From IMG/VR virus record IMGVR_UViG_3300009187_000027, positions 1-61,352 of that record: a DNA stretch of 61,352 bases. One strand, 5' to 3'. Under the pieces are notes generated by a model. That model did not search any database. It worked only from the letters and a program-made list of their open reading frames with translations, and was not told the origin of the DNA. The number at the start of each line of letters is the position of its first letter. Positions within the stretch are counted from its first letter, which is position 1. Shown piece by piece: positions 23,200 through 31,197 of the stretch. This DNA comes from a virus. The position numbers and the translations under genes are program-made.

Positions 23200-23214
23200 A
23201 ACAATCAGCCAATC
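23200..23214 (-). repeat. GGCTGATTG element, copy 10
   Basis: GATTGGCTGATTGTT followed by CTGTGAGACC, 37 bases before ATG 23162. No certain gene ends here, which suggests that the element belongs to the following gene rather than to the preceding stop. Confidence 0.8.
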
Positions 23215-23687
23215 CCAAAAGCCCACTAGGCTTGTCGCATGCTGCGACGGTCTTGCCATAAACCTTGTGCGGGGTCGTGGTGACACGGGCCGCGATGGCT
23301 GGTCGAAAATGGATGACGGTTTGGGTCTTCGCTGGGACATAAACCAAGCGAGAGACTTTGGGATCGCGGTACGCACATTCGGCCCCGCGTTCCGTTGCGG
23401 TCGTGCGGAAGTCCTTGCCCCGCCGCGAGTTGCGTCCGACCCCCGGCCCGGCCCCCCGCCGCATCGGCCCCCATATAACGCTCGCCCTCGCTATTTTTCC
23501 CCAAAAAACCTCATCGCCGCAGCGCATCTAAACCAAGCCCTCTCGCTGCCCGCCAAAAGCCCGATTGCTGAACAGGCGTTCACTTACCCTCCCCAGACCT
23601 GAACGCCCGTCTAATCGCATCCTAGAGCCTCACAGAGGCATGCCCGTCTTCGCCACCCTCTCTCCACAACATTGGCATGGAGGAGAC
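23215..23687. promoter_or_regulatory. Divergent control region between the two central operons
   Basis: These 473 bases separate the long minus-strand operon from the plus-strand ssb operon. A minus-strand frame at 23039-23527 crosses them, but it reads through GGCTGATTG copy 10 and overlaps the next gene by 124 bases, so it is not accepted. There is an A+T-rich stretch at 23488-23512 and TATAAC near 23475, suitable for a minus-strand promoter. An inverted repeat (GGCGTTC and GAACGCC, 23575-23607) also lies here. No origin-type iterons were seen. Confidence 0.45.
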
Positions 23688-23753
23688 ATGGAGTACGCAG
23701 AAGAGTGGGACGAGCAGGACGATGCCCTCAGTGAACTCATCGAGTTCCTCTGA
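23688..23753 (+). CDS. 21-residue acidic leader peptide
   Basis: A very short frame with an excellent ribosome site (GGAGGAG, ending two to three bases before the ATG). It is dominated by Glu and Asp with a leucine-rich helical end. It overlaps the start of the next frame in another phase. It may be a true microprotein or serve translational coupling. Confidence 0.4.
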   Translation: MEYAEEWDEQDDALSELIEFL

Positions 23754-24159
23754 GCCGCTTGATCGCGACCGTCGCTACTTCGGAGACCCGTATGACCTCT
23801 TCACCGGCAGCCAGCCGTTCGGTGACCCCAACGCATGGCTCCCAGAGTCGGTGGACGCCAAGTCGCACTCGTTGCTCTATCCGCTGGGCATGGGCTGGTC
23901 GGAGTTCCGCCCTCCTGTGATCGAGCCCGCAGCCCCTGCGGAGCCGTCGAGCATTTCCCTTGCCATCTTCGCCATCGCCATCCTCTGGCTCATGGCTGTG
24001 CGTGATTTCATCCTCGCAAGAATTTTTGACCGTCGATCTGTTGACCTCACTCGTAGGCTGGGTGAGAACGGGACGCGAGAGCCCGTGACACCCAGAGGAG
24101 AGAGCAATGATCGAGGCGACAGTGGTCGGCAACGTGGGCCAGAAGCCCGAACTTCGTGA
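23722..24159 (+). CDS. Hypothetical protein with one membrane span
   Basis: From ATG 23722, which overlaps the leader peptide, the protein has 145 residues. It comprises a polar serine-rich start, FGDPYDLFTGSQPFGDPNAW, a transmembrane helix (about residues 75-97, SLAIFAIAILWLMAVRDF) and a basic tail. The tail overlaps ssb by 53 bases and contains the GATCTGTTGACCT element in its DNA. The start is not certain (23677 is possible). The function is unknown. Confidence 0.5.
   Translation: MPSVNSSSSSEPLDRDRRYFGDPYDLFTGSQPFGDPNAWLPESVDAKSHSLLYPLGMGWSEFRPPVIEPAAPAEPSSISLAIFAIAILWLMAVRDFILARIFDRRSVDLTRRLGENGTREPVTPRGESNDRGDSGRQRGPEARTS
24035..24059 (+). promoter_or_regulatory. GATCTGTTGACCT element, copy 4 (ssb promoter candidate)
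   Basis: GATCTGTTGACCT at 24035-24047 and TAGGCT at 24054-24059, about 48 bases before the ssb start codon. Of the four copies this is the one best placed to be a promoter. Confidence 0.55.
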
Positions 24160-24478
24160 GACCAAGACCGGGAAGGTGATGTGCCGGTTCTCGGTGGCAT
24201 CGACCTACAAGTCCAAGCAGGGGGAAGAGGGCACCACAACGTGGGTCTCTGTCCTCTGCTTCGATGAGATGGCTGCCGAGGTGGCTGCCAAGGCTGACAA
24301 GGGCCAGCGTGTCGTGGTGACCGGCAGGCTGGAACTGGAGAAGTACGAAAAGGATGGCGTCGAGCGGCAGTCGCTGACGATGCTCGCCAACGAGGTCGGG
24401 CTCTCGCTGCGGTTCCCGCCGCGTGGTGCCAAGCCGAAGAACGCTGATCCCGAGGCGGAGTGGACTTCGCCCTTCTAG
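24107..24478 (+). CDS. ssb: Single-stranded DNA-binding protein
   Basis: A 123-residue OB-fold protein. MIEATVVGNVGQKPELRET opens it, then RFSVAST, TTTWVSVLCFDEMAAEV and KGQRVVVTGRLELEKYE follow in the order typical of bacterial SSBs. The C-terminus is a short acidic tail ending TSPF, similar to the DDxxPF tip that recruits partner proteins. It binds single-stranded DNA during replication and ERF/RecE-type recombination. AGAGGAG precedes the ATG at normal distance, and a promoter-like element lies 48 bases upstream. Confidence 0.93.
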   Translation: MIEATVVGNVGQKPELRETKTGKVMCRFSVASTYKSKQGEEGTTTWVSVLCFDEMAAEVAAKADKGQRVVVTGRLELEKYEKDGVERQSLTMLANEVGLSLRFPPRGAKPKNADPEAEWTSPF

Positions 24479-24501
24479 GACTCCTGTGGGGGAGGTGAGC
24501 C

Positions 24502-24750
24502 GTGCGTCAGAAGGAACTGACCTTTTTGAGGACTTTGCTCAAGCAGCCCTCATGCGGCATAGACGCCGACACGGCTCGCCTCCTTTGCCTTCTCGGTGCC
24601 TCAGTGGTTTTGGGCACCAACGCGATCCCCATGTGGTTAGAGGTCTCGATTGAGCGGCACATCCGAGGATTCGATGCGGCGGGAGATAGAGCGTCTCCGC
24701 AAGGAAGTCGAGAGACTGAGGGAACTTCTACGAAAGGCTGGCTGGCCTGA
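24502..24750 (+). CDS. Hypothetical protein, 82 residues
   Basis: A GTG start with GGGGAGG upstream. The first 55 residues look genuine: a helical KELTFLRTLLKQPS, a hydrophobic ARLLCLLGASVVLGTNAIP and WLEVSIERHI. The last 25 residues are low-complexity and overlap another frame encoding a strong heptad helix (24674-24757). An indel might therefore have separated the two halves of one protein. Confidence 0.55.
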   Translation: MRQKELTFLRTLLKQPSCGIDADTARLLCLLGASVVLGTNAIPMWLEVSIERHIRGFDAAGDRASPQGSRETEGTSTKGWLA

Positions 24751-24757
24751 TGTTTGA
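24674..24757 (+). CDS. 27-residue coiled-coil microprotein
   Basis: This short frame has GAGG six bases before the ATG. It reads as a near-perfect amphipathic heptad helix (IERLRKEVERLRELLRKAG) before ending. Such regularity is unlikely by chance. It lies +1 relative to the 82-residue frame and overlaps the next gene start by eight bases. It may be a real microprotein or the true C-terminus of its neighbour after a frameshift. Confidence 0.45.
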   Translation: MRREIERLRKEVERLRELLRKAGWPDV

Positions 24758-25223
24758 CGAGATCAAGGAAGACCTCGCTGAATTGAACCCGTTTGCCCTG
24801 CTGGCTGTGGGTCTTGAGGACGCCCTGATCGGCTACACCCTCAACCACCACGACCCGATTCGGGCGGTCTACGACTACAACAAGTGCCTCCGAGTCCTGA
24901 TGGAGCGGGACGGCATGGACGCGGAGGGTGCCGATGAGTTCCTCTCGTTCAACACCCTTGGTGCCTTTGTCGGCACCGATGGCCCGCTGTACGTCCGACT
25001 GCCCGACCTTGAGGAAGAGGTTAAGAGGCTCACCGACGAGGAGCGTGAGGCTGTGGATATTGCGTGTATGAATCTTGCGGAGACAGTCCGCAGGGGGCGA
25101 CAGAAGCAGGACGAGTACATGCAAGAGGGAGATTTGGAGGGGGGCAAGTGGACAGAGAAGGGTGTAGTTTCTCTGGTTCAAGCCCGCGACACGCTCCGCT
25201 CGCTGCTGGAGAGGCTGAAATGA
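24750..25223 (+). CDS. Hypothetical protein, 157 residues
   Basis: The ATG shares a base with the preceding stop. The N-terminal half reads PFALLAVGLEDALIGYTLNH and PIRAVYDYNKCLRVLMERDGM, a pattern frequent in phage proteins of unknown role. An acidic helical tail (LPDLEEEVKRLTDEEREAVD) follows. It is translated together with the next gene through an ATGA overlap. Confidence 0.7.
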   Translation: MFDEIKEDLAELNPFALLAVGLEDALIGYTLNHHDPIRAVYDYNKCLRVLMERDGMDAEGADEFLSFNTLGAFVGTDGPLYVRLPDLEEEVKRLTDEEREAVDIACMNLAETVRRGRQKQDEYMQEGDLEGGKWTEKGVVSLVQARDTLRSLLERLK

Positions 25224-25651
25224 GTGAACCCGTAGAACATGCCGCAGGCACAGACATCACCGCCCGCCTCACCACATGGTGCCACGCTCCACAGGCGGCG
25301 TCGGCTCAAGACATCATGGACGAGGCGGCGAGGGAGATTGAGCGGCTGCGCTGCGTTACAAAACCTCTGCCAAAAGAAATTTGGGCAGAGCATTCGTTAC
25401 ACCCCACCGACGAGGAGCGGCGAGTCCTGCGCGATCTGCGAGACAGTTACGCCGCCGAAGACGATCAGGAGTGCAACCGGATCGCGTCGGTGCTGCACGG
25501 GCTTCTGGAGAGGCTGAACTGCCGAGAGAACTTCGGTAGTTCGCCACACCTCTCCGAGCGTGACCGGGACTTACTCCGGTTCGCCGCCAACACCATCGGG
25601 GATGCTGACTGCTCAGAACTCTTCCGCAGGCTGCTGCGGGTTCTTGGTTAG
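25220..25651 (+). CDS. Hypothetical protein, 143 residues
   Basis: The start codon overlaps the preceding stop. It contains DITARLTTWCHAPQAASAQDI and MDEAAREIERLR, a short motif common in phage early proteins. Charged helices follow (EERRVLRDLRDSYAAEDDQE). No enzyme motif is seen. Its 3' end overlaps the convergent minus-strand gene by 39 bases. Confidence 0.65.
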   Translation: MSEPVEHAAGTDITARLTTWCHAPQAASAQDIMDEAAREIERLRCVTKPLPKEIWAEHSLHPTDEERRVLRDLRDSYAAEDDQECNRIASVLHGLLERLNCRENFGSSPHLSERDRDLLRFAANTIGDADCSELFRRLLRVLG

Positions 25652-26542
25652 CCCCGACAAAGCACCCGCCGCCATGACCGATGGCACCTGAACCCCACGC
25701 CTGAAGAGAACCTCTTTGAGTTGGTCGGGAAGGGAGTTGTACATCCGGTACGCCAGCAGGCTCATGGTTGGCTGGTAGCCGGTGTTCTGGAGTCTCTGCA
25801 ACCCAGCGACCCGATACCAGTTCCACGCCCGAGCAAATTCCTCTGGCGTCTTGGGGAGCCTGCCCATCTCAAGGGCGTACACCCGGCGAACCTCTGCGAG
25901 CCGTGGATCGACCTCCTGCCGCTCAAACAGGTAGTCGGTCAGTTCCTTCTGGCCCTTGCCGTACTTTCTGCCCTTCCCAGAAAGTGGAATGTTCGCGGCT
26001 GCGGCTCTCCGAGCCTCAGTGTTGATGTCGCCCACGCCCCACGGCGGCACTGAAGCCTCCAACTGCTTCAGCGGATCACTCAGGAGGCCAGCATGCGTGG
26101 ATTCGTGCCCAATCGTCATGGGGCTGTCTGGGTTGACCACATCGTGGTTCAAGACGATCCGCTTACCACCGTTAGGCATCCTGTCGTAGTGAGCGACAGT
26201 CGTGGGCTCTAGGGGATCGCTGAATCGATAGTCGGAGATCACCCGAATCGGTGCGTCAGCGTCCGACTGCGAAAACGCCCCGTACCTGTCGTTCACCCCG
26301 TACTGACCGGGGAGCCCCTTTTGGCGGATATTGTCCACGCTTGCATCAATGGCGGCATCTACGCCGCCGTCGATGTTGGCGTACCACGGGGCAATGGCTT
26401 GCCGAAACGTGGTCACTGGGGCTTCGCCTTGCCCCGCAGCCTTGAGGGCTTTCCGAACGACATCGAGGGGTTGAGAGAAGTCCCCTTCGATGACATCCAG
26501 CGGCTGGGCTAGGTTGCGGACGGCACGATCAATAACCCCCAT
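25613..26542 (-). CDS. Virion-like protein with HESTH motif
   Basis: A 309-residue protein with GHESTHAGLL near residue 145, an HExxH zinc-peptidase motif. Nearby KRIVLNHDVVNPDSP gives the strand that usually precedes it. The C-terminal third is helical and Arg-rich. It is coupled to the upstream 463-residue gene (14-base overlap). The composition resembles the large internal virion proteins, so an injected or structural zinc enzyme is plausible. No third zinc ligand can be fixed with confidence. Confidence 0.68.
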   Translation of the reverse strand: MGVIDRAVRNLAQPLDVIEGDFSQPLDVVRKALKAAGQGEAPVTTFRQAIAPWYANIDGGVDAAIDASVDNIRQKGLPGQYGVNDRYGAFSQSDADAPIRVISDYRFSDPLEPTTVAHYDRMPNGGKRIVLNHDVVNPDSPMTIGHESTHAGLLSDPLKQLEASVPPWGVGDINTEARRAAAANIPLSGKGRKYGKGQKELTDYLFERQEVDPRLAEVRRVYALEMGRLPKTPEEFARAWNWYRVAGLQRLQNTGYQPTMSLLAYRMYNSLPDQLKEVLFRRGVQVPSVMAAGALSGLTKNPQQPAEEF

Positions 26543-27920
26543 CGAGCATCCCCTCTTGAACTCGTAGTGCCCTCAGTCCCTCCTGCCGCGCCTTCTCGTC
26601 ATCGATGAAACGCTGCCGGTCGCCGGGCTTCGGTCGGACGGGCGTGAGGGCGTTGCTGCCCCACGGGAACGCAGCAGACGCAGCCAAGGCATTCGTCGGC
26701 TCCCAGATGGTCTCATCGAGAGCCACCCGCTTTGCGACTGCGGGGGCCATAGCCCGAGCGGTCTTGAGCCCGGCGAGCAGCCCACCCTTCGCCGCCGACA
26801 TGCCTGTCTTGTAGGCCATTGGCCCGACGCCACCTAGCAAGACAGTGCCGGGGTCGAGCGGAATGTACTTGAAGTCGTTGAAGAACTCCCATGCAGGGCT
26901 CATCGACCTGCCCTGCGAGTGTGCGTAATCCATCGCAGTCGGCTTGGCAGCCATCTGCGTGGCGGCGGCACGGGCGTTGATGAAGTTGTGCCGCTGATCC
27001 CCGATCCCGTCTGGCACCTTTGGGCTTGGGGATGTCGAGTCCATGAGGGATGCCGTGTAGGTGGACTCGTCCATCAACGCACCGGGGTAGTTCACGACGC
27101 CCCTGACCAAGTCCTTGGCGGTTCCCAGCAAGCCCCACATGGGCGTATTGTCTTTCCTGACAGCCCGCCCGGCTGCGTTCTCCATCATGCTCCAGTTCAT
27201 CAGACTTCGACCGATGAGCGAGTCGCCGCCTGCGGTGAGGAAGTTCGCGGCACTACCGTTCACGCCGCCATCCTCAGAGAAATTTGGGAAAGGCGAGGTC
27301 TGCGGGTAGTAGTTGTGAACCAAACTCGCATGCTTCGTCGGGCTCTCATCCGCCTGCTGGTGCATGCGGGCTGACAGCGACATGGCTGAGTCTCTGGATT
27401 GCTGTGCAATGCGTGGGTCTACTGAATACCCCAGCAATCCGCTCAAGGGCGAAGTCCCATACTGGACGGGGGTGTTGTCCAGTTTCCCCGAGGCGAGGTC
27501 TTCGATTGACGGGGCCACTCTGACTCCAGCGGCAGCCCGCACCAGATTGCTGTCCCGCAGAACCTCATACCGCTGCTGATCGCCGGGGCCAAGGGCGTAC
27601 CATCCCGATCCCGTCTGGTCGGCAATCTGCTGCCGCTCCGATGGCGAGATGCCTCTGGGCACTGGCATGCTAGCGGCGCTTTTCATCCGCTGATCGATCA
27701 AGCCGAGCAGTGCGTTCCGGTCTTCCGCGAACTCAGGCGAGCGGACAAGCAGGGTATCGACTGCCTCTTGTGGGTCGCTTTCAGGAACCCACTTCTGCAT
27801 CACCGGGGCGAGACGTTGTGCCACGGCATGCTCCGCCTCCGACTTCCTTCGCAGGTCGCTCTGGGCTGTGTCGCCCCCAAGCATCCAGTTCATCAACGCA
27901 GTGACGTTCGGCTCGCTCAT
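26529..27920 (-). CDS. Large hypothetical protein, possibly virion-associated
   Basis: A 463-residue protein rich in Ala, Gly, Ser and Asp, with long stretches free of charge patterns and no enzyme motif. NYYPQTSPFPNFSEDGG and GSAANFLTAGGDSLIGRSL are notable. A hydrophobic GTVLLGGVGPMAYKTGMSAAKGG, split around residue 365, lies in the last third. AGGAG precedes the ATG by six bases. It sits between early and late blocks and faces the opposite way to all other structural genes. Confidence 0.65.
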   Translation of the reverse strand: MSEPNVTALMNWMLGGDTAQSDLRRKSEAEHAVAQRLAPVMQKWVPESDPQEAVDTLLVRSPEFAEDRNALLGLIDQRMKSAASMPVPRGISPSERQQIADQTGSGWYALGPGDQQRYEVLRDSNLVRAAAGVRVAPSIEDLASGKLDNTPVQYGTSPLSGLLGYSVDPRIAQQSRDSAMSLSARMHQQADESPTKHASLVHNYYPQTSPFPNFSEDGGVNGSAANFLTAGGDSLIGRSLMNWSMMENAAGRAVRKDNTPMWGLLGTAKDLVRGVVNYPGALMDESTYTASLMDSTSPSPKVPDGIGDQRHNFINARAAATQMAAKPTAMDYAHSQGRSMSPAWEFFNDFKYIPLDPGTVLLGGVGPMAYKTGMSAAKGGLLAGLKTARAMAPAVAKRVALDETIWEPTNALAASAAFPWGSNALTPVRPKPGDRQRFIDDEKARQEGLRALRVQEGMLDGGY

Positions 27921-27937
27921 CTTTTTCTCCTGTCGTT

Positions 27938-27960
27938 CTTATGGCTTGCCGGGCCATAAG
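27938..27960. promoter_or_regulatory. Inverted repeat between divergent genes
   Basis: CTTATGGC and GCCATAAG flank TTGCCGG between the divergent starts at 27920 and 27997. The right side, TGCCGGGCCATAAGCC, recurs exactly at 52896-52911, also just before a gene. It is an operator or promoter candidate. Confidence 0.45.
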
Positions 27961-27996
27961 CCCTACGCAGCCCTAACCCGAGATAAGGAGATGCAC

Positions 27997-28455
27997 ATGC
28001 GGTGGTATTCCGCGCCCCTGTTGATTTTGGCCCTGTCTGGCTTCGCGAACGCTCAAGAGCCGAACCGGCTCTATCGCACTGAGTGCAACGGCACGACCTG
28101 CAAGCGGGTCTACGTCGGCAGCGAGTTTGAGAACCGAGTGATCGACATCCACAACCGAGAGCGGCAGGCAAGAGGGCTTGCCCCTCTGCGAGTGAGCCAG
28201 CGGCTGATGGACTTTGCTCGTTCGTGGAGCAACACGCAGGCCAAGCACAGACGCATGTACCACAGCGGCGGGCCATACGCCGAAAATGTTGCCGTGGGGC
28301 AGCCCAATCCCGAGTCTGTCTCGCAGGCTTGGCTGAAGTCCCCCGGTCACTACCGGAACTGGATGACACCGTCTCACCGTGAGATCGGCGTCGGTGCCGT
28401 GCGGGCTCCCAACGGCAGCATTTACTGGACAACCGTCTTCACAGGCGGCAACTGA
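27997..28455 (+). CDS. Exported CAP/SCP-domain protein
   Basis: A 152-residue secreted protein. A signal peptide covers about residues 1-19 (cleavage after ANA). Then comes a CAP domain with VIDIHNRERQARGLAPL (His52), a YHSGGPYAENVAVG segment (His89, Glu96), SPGHYRNWM (His118) and REIGVGAV. The His/Glu cavity residues of CAP proteins are all visible, and Cys30/Cys35 may form a disulfide. Bacterial YkwD-like CAP proteins are surface or secreted proteins of uncertain activity. ATG 27997 has AAGGAG at six bases; ATG 27991 is too close. It opens the late operon, ahead of the scaffold gene. Confidence 0.85.
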   Translation: MRWYSAPLLILALSGFANAQEPNRLYRTECNGTTCKRVYVGSEFENRVIDIHNRERQARGLAPLRVSQRLMDFARSWSNTQAKHRRMYHSGGPYAENVAVGQPNPESVSQAWLKSPGHYRNWMTPSHREIGVGAVRAPNGSIYWTTVFTGGN

Positions 28456-28482
28456 GCAACACCACCCCCCGAGACCCAAGCC

Positions 28483-29538
28483 ATGAGCGACGAAGAACTG
28501 ATCGAAGACGATATCCCCGAGAACGACGCACCCGAGGCTGACGTTCCCGACGAGATCGAGCCGGAAGTCGAGGCACCCGAGGCTCCGCAGCCCGAGCAGA
28601 CGGTCTGGTCAGCGTTCCGCTCGCTGCCCGAGTTCCAGAACGTGCAGGACGATAGGGCCATTGCCCAGCGTCTCTACATGGCTCTGGAGCGAGAGAAGCA
28701 GGCCAGCCACGCCCTCCAGCAGTACCAGCAGATCATGCCGGTCGCACAGGAGTACCTCAAGAACCGCCCCGAGTTTGAGAAGTGGCGGCTCGCCCAGAAC
28801 GCTCCCGCCCCGCAGGCTCCTGTTCCTGCTCCCGCTGCTGCCGAGGCTCCCAAGAAGTGGTGGAACCCGCCGGAACTGCGGGACGCCTACAAGAAGTACA
28901 TCGTCAAAGATGAGCAGGGCAGGGACACGATCCACCCGGATACGCCCCTCGATGCCCGCCATGCCATCACCGAGTTCTTCGACTACAAGAGCAAGTTCGC
29001 CAACGACTTTCTCTCAAACCCGGAGCAGACTCTCGCCCCGGTGATCGAGCGGTTTGCCCGCGAGCAGGCCCAGCAGATTGTGAAGTCACAACTGGAGGAA
29101 GCGGGCCGCAATCAGTACGTCCAGACCCTTGAAGAACAGAACAAGGGATGGCTCTACAGCGACCCGGCAAAAAAAATTGTCTCACCGGAGGGGGCTGCTT
29201 GCCAGAAGTATATCGAACAGGCAGCCGCCTATGGCATCGATTCACCCGAAGCCAGATGGAACTATGCCCTTCAGATGGTCGAGCGTGACCTTCTGATTCA
29301 AGTTCAGCAGGCTCAAGGAAGTCAGGCACAGCGACAGGCATTCCAGCAGTCGCTTGAGGCAGTGGCCCCGCCGCAACCGGCGAGGCAGTCTCAGGCGGAA
29401 GCCAACATGGAGTACCTCCGCCGGGCCGCTTCGCGGACAGCCAATCGCGCTCAACCGGCTCCTGCGGACACCGCTCCAAAGGGTCGGACGTTTGAAGAAC
29501 AACTGTTATCGACACTGGAAACCGAACGACTGATCTGA
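28483..29538 (+). CDS. Probable scaffolding protein
   Basis: A 351-residue protein directly before the capsid gene. Residues 1-35 are almost all Asp, Glu and Pro. The rest is helical and Gln/Ala-rich with long coiled segments (ERFAREQAQQIVKSQLEEAG, then QVQQAQGSQAQRQAFQ). An acidic head, helical body and position immediately upstream of the major capsid gene are standard for podovirus scaffolds. No clear ribosome site precedes the ATG. Confidence 0.78.
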   Translation: MSDEELIEDDIPENDAPEADVPDEIEPEVEAPEAPQPEQTVWSAFRSLPEFQNVQDDRAIAQRLYMALEREKQASHALQQYQQIMPVAQEYLKNRPEFEKWRLAQNAPAPQAPVPAPAAAEAPKKWWNPPELRDAYKKYIVKDEQGRDTIHPDTPLDARHAITEFFDYKSKFANDFLSNPEQTLAPVIERFAREQAQQIVKSQLEEAGRNQYVQTLEEQNKGWLYSDPAKKIVSPEGAACQKYIEQAAAYGIDSPEARWNYALQMVERDLLIQVQQAQGSQAQRQAFQQSLEAVAPPQPARQSQAEANMEYLRRAASRTANRAQPAPADTAPKGRTFEEQLLSTLETERLI

Positions 29539-29566
29539 AAGGTCGGTCACACAAAGGAGCGCTCGC

Positions 29567-30685
29567 ATGGCGACAGAGACTGATTGGGCTCGCGCAATTG
29601 GCACGACGATCACCAACTACCTTCGGCAGGAAGAGATCGCCGTCCTCCGCAAGTACCGGGTCTACGCCGCCCTTGAATCGAGCGGCAACGTCCTGACCAA
29701 TCAATCGGGAAGGGGCTTTTCATGGGAGGTAAAATTTCGCCAGCAGCCCGTGAGCGGTAACAATGGAGAAACTCCTCGCACGTTCGCCCGCCACAACCTG
29801 TGGAAGACCGCGAAACTCGACTATCGCGGCTATCAGGTCACCGACGCGATCTATCGTCGTGAGATGCTGGAAAATCGCGGTCAGCAGGCTCTGATCAACG
29901 TCGCTGGCAAAATGGCCCAGCGTCTTCAGGAGTCGATGGAGTCCCACCTGTCCCGCGAGGTCTACGTTGACGGCGATCAGGTCGGCAACGAACTCCGGTT
30001 TCAGGGGCTGGACACCATGTTCGGCTACGACGGCACCATCAACGTGAACGATGGTACGAAGCGGGCCTACAACGCTGCCGATCCGTTCTGCTGGCCCAAG
30101 GACACCTACGCCGGTCTCTCGACCGAACTGGGTGCCGAGGCGGGCTCGCAGTTGGAGAAGGGTTCGTGGCCCAACGTCGCCTGCGATCCTGAGTACGACT
30201 ACTACTCTCCGATCATCTGTGCCTACAACTCGTCCTACTTCAAGGGACAGTCGGCAACGTGGAAGGATCAGTGCGTCGAGGCTGTCCGCGAGGCGATCCA
30301 CCAGACCAAGCGGAACGACACGAAGGAATCCGCCATCGACCTCGTTCTGGTGGATCGTCGGATGTACATCGACTACATGAACCGGCTCGACTCCAAGGAG
30401 CGGGCCATCGTCACCAAGACGGCGGGCCTGAAGTCCTACGGATTCGGTGATGTTTTCGAGCAGGATGGCGTCGAAATCTCGACCGAGTACGCGGTGCCCA
30501 CGGGCTGTGGCTACGGGCTCTCCATCGGCAACATGTATCTGCATGCGATGGAAGGCTCGCTGATCACGGCTGAAGGCCCCTATTACAGCGAAACGAATCA
30601 GTCCTATAGGTACTGTGCTTCTGTTCTCGCCAACCTGCGATTCGTTAGTCCTCGCAACTTTTTCAAACTGGTCGCCGCCAAGTAA
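29567..30685 (+). CDS. Major capsid protein
   Basis: A 372-residue protein after the scaffold gene, with AAAGGAG seven bases before the ATG. Features expected of an HK97-fold capsid protein are present: a helical N-arm (WARAIGTTITNYLRQEEIAV), a long spine-like helix in the middle (LINVAGKMAQRLQESMESHL) and a conserved-looking C-terminal beta region ending LANLRFVSPRNFFKLVAAK. Size and position strongly favour this call, although no single diagnostic motif exists. Strong codon bias toward C/G endings suits high expression. Confidence 0.85.
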   Translation: MATETDWARAIGTTITNYLRQEEIAVLRKYRVYAALESSGNVLTNQSGRGFSWEVKFRQQPVSGNNGETPRTFARHNLWKTAKLDYRGYQVTDAIYRREMLENRGQQALINVAGKMAQRLQESMESHLSREVYVDGDQVGNELRFQGLDTMFGYDGTINVNDGTKRAYNAADPFCWPKDTYAGLSTELGAEAGSQLEKGSWPNVACDPEYDYYSPIICAYNSSYFKGQSATWKDQCVEAVREAIHQTKRNDTKESAIDLVLVDRRMYIDYMNRLDSKERAIVTKTAGLKSYGFGDVFEQDGVEISTEYAVPTGCGYGLSIGNMYLHAMEGSLITAEGPYYSETNQSYRYCASVLANLRFVSPRNFFKLVAAK

Positions 30686-30706
30686 CCCCCAAGGAAAGCA
30701 AAGACG

Positions 30707-31189
30707 ATGTCATATCAACTCGATCCCGGTTTCGGTCGCGGCGAGGTTCTTGGTGTTCTGTGGGATCATCCCATCGAGAAGACCGATCCCACCAAGACGG
30801 GAGCCTCTCAGGTTCTCACGACCAAGCAGTTCACCGACGTTGACCCGCACACGGGTTCCGTTCTCTCCAACGAGATCGTGACCTGCGTGGCGGTTCGCAA
30901 CGACACGGGTGCCGACCTCGTCGCTGGCGAAGAGGCGACCGTCTCGGGCTACAAGGGCGTCGTGGATGAGTACCTCACCAAGGACGTTCCCGAGAACGAG
31001 GTCTGCTGGCTGGTTGTGGCTGGCCCGACCCAGAAGCCGGTGGGCACCCGAGTTCGTCTGACCCCGGCTGCGGCAACGGACTTCGCCCTGCCCAAGATCG
31101 GCGGCGACGATGATGCCGATGTCACCCCAATCGACACCACCACCGATGCGGTGCCGGTCACCGCCCCCGACACCACCACCACCCCGTGA
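30707..31189 (+). CDS. Possible capsid decoration protein
   Basis: A 160-residue protein directly after the capsid gene. It is beta-rich with VTCVAVRNDTGADLVAGEE near the middle, and ends in a Thr/Asp/Pro-rich flexible tail. Small beta proteins in this slot often coat the capsid. No family motif was recognised. Confidence 0.62.
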   Translation: MSYQLDPGFGRGEVLGVLWDHPIEKTDPTKTGASQVLTTKQFTDVDPHTGSVLSNEIVTCVAVRNDTGADLVAGEEATVSGYKGVVDEYLTKDVPENEVCWLVVAGPTQKPVGTRVRLTPAAATDFALPKIGGDDDADVTPIDTTTDAVPVTAPDTTTTP

Positions 31190-31197
31190 GGTCAGTC

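Noticed and set aside
23039-23527. Minus-strand 162-codon frame upstream of the long operon
   Set aside because: It translates through GGCTGATTG copy 10 and overlaps the next gene by 124 bases in another phase. It might contain a short real peptide, but this cannot be supported.
24507-25181. A minus-strand frame of 224 codons opposite the small ssb-operon genes
   Set aside because: The plus-strand genes are overlapped in the usual ATGA fashion and have ribosome sites; the antisense frame has none.
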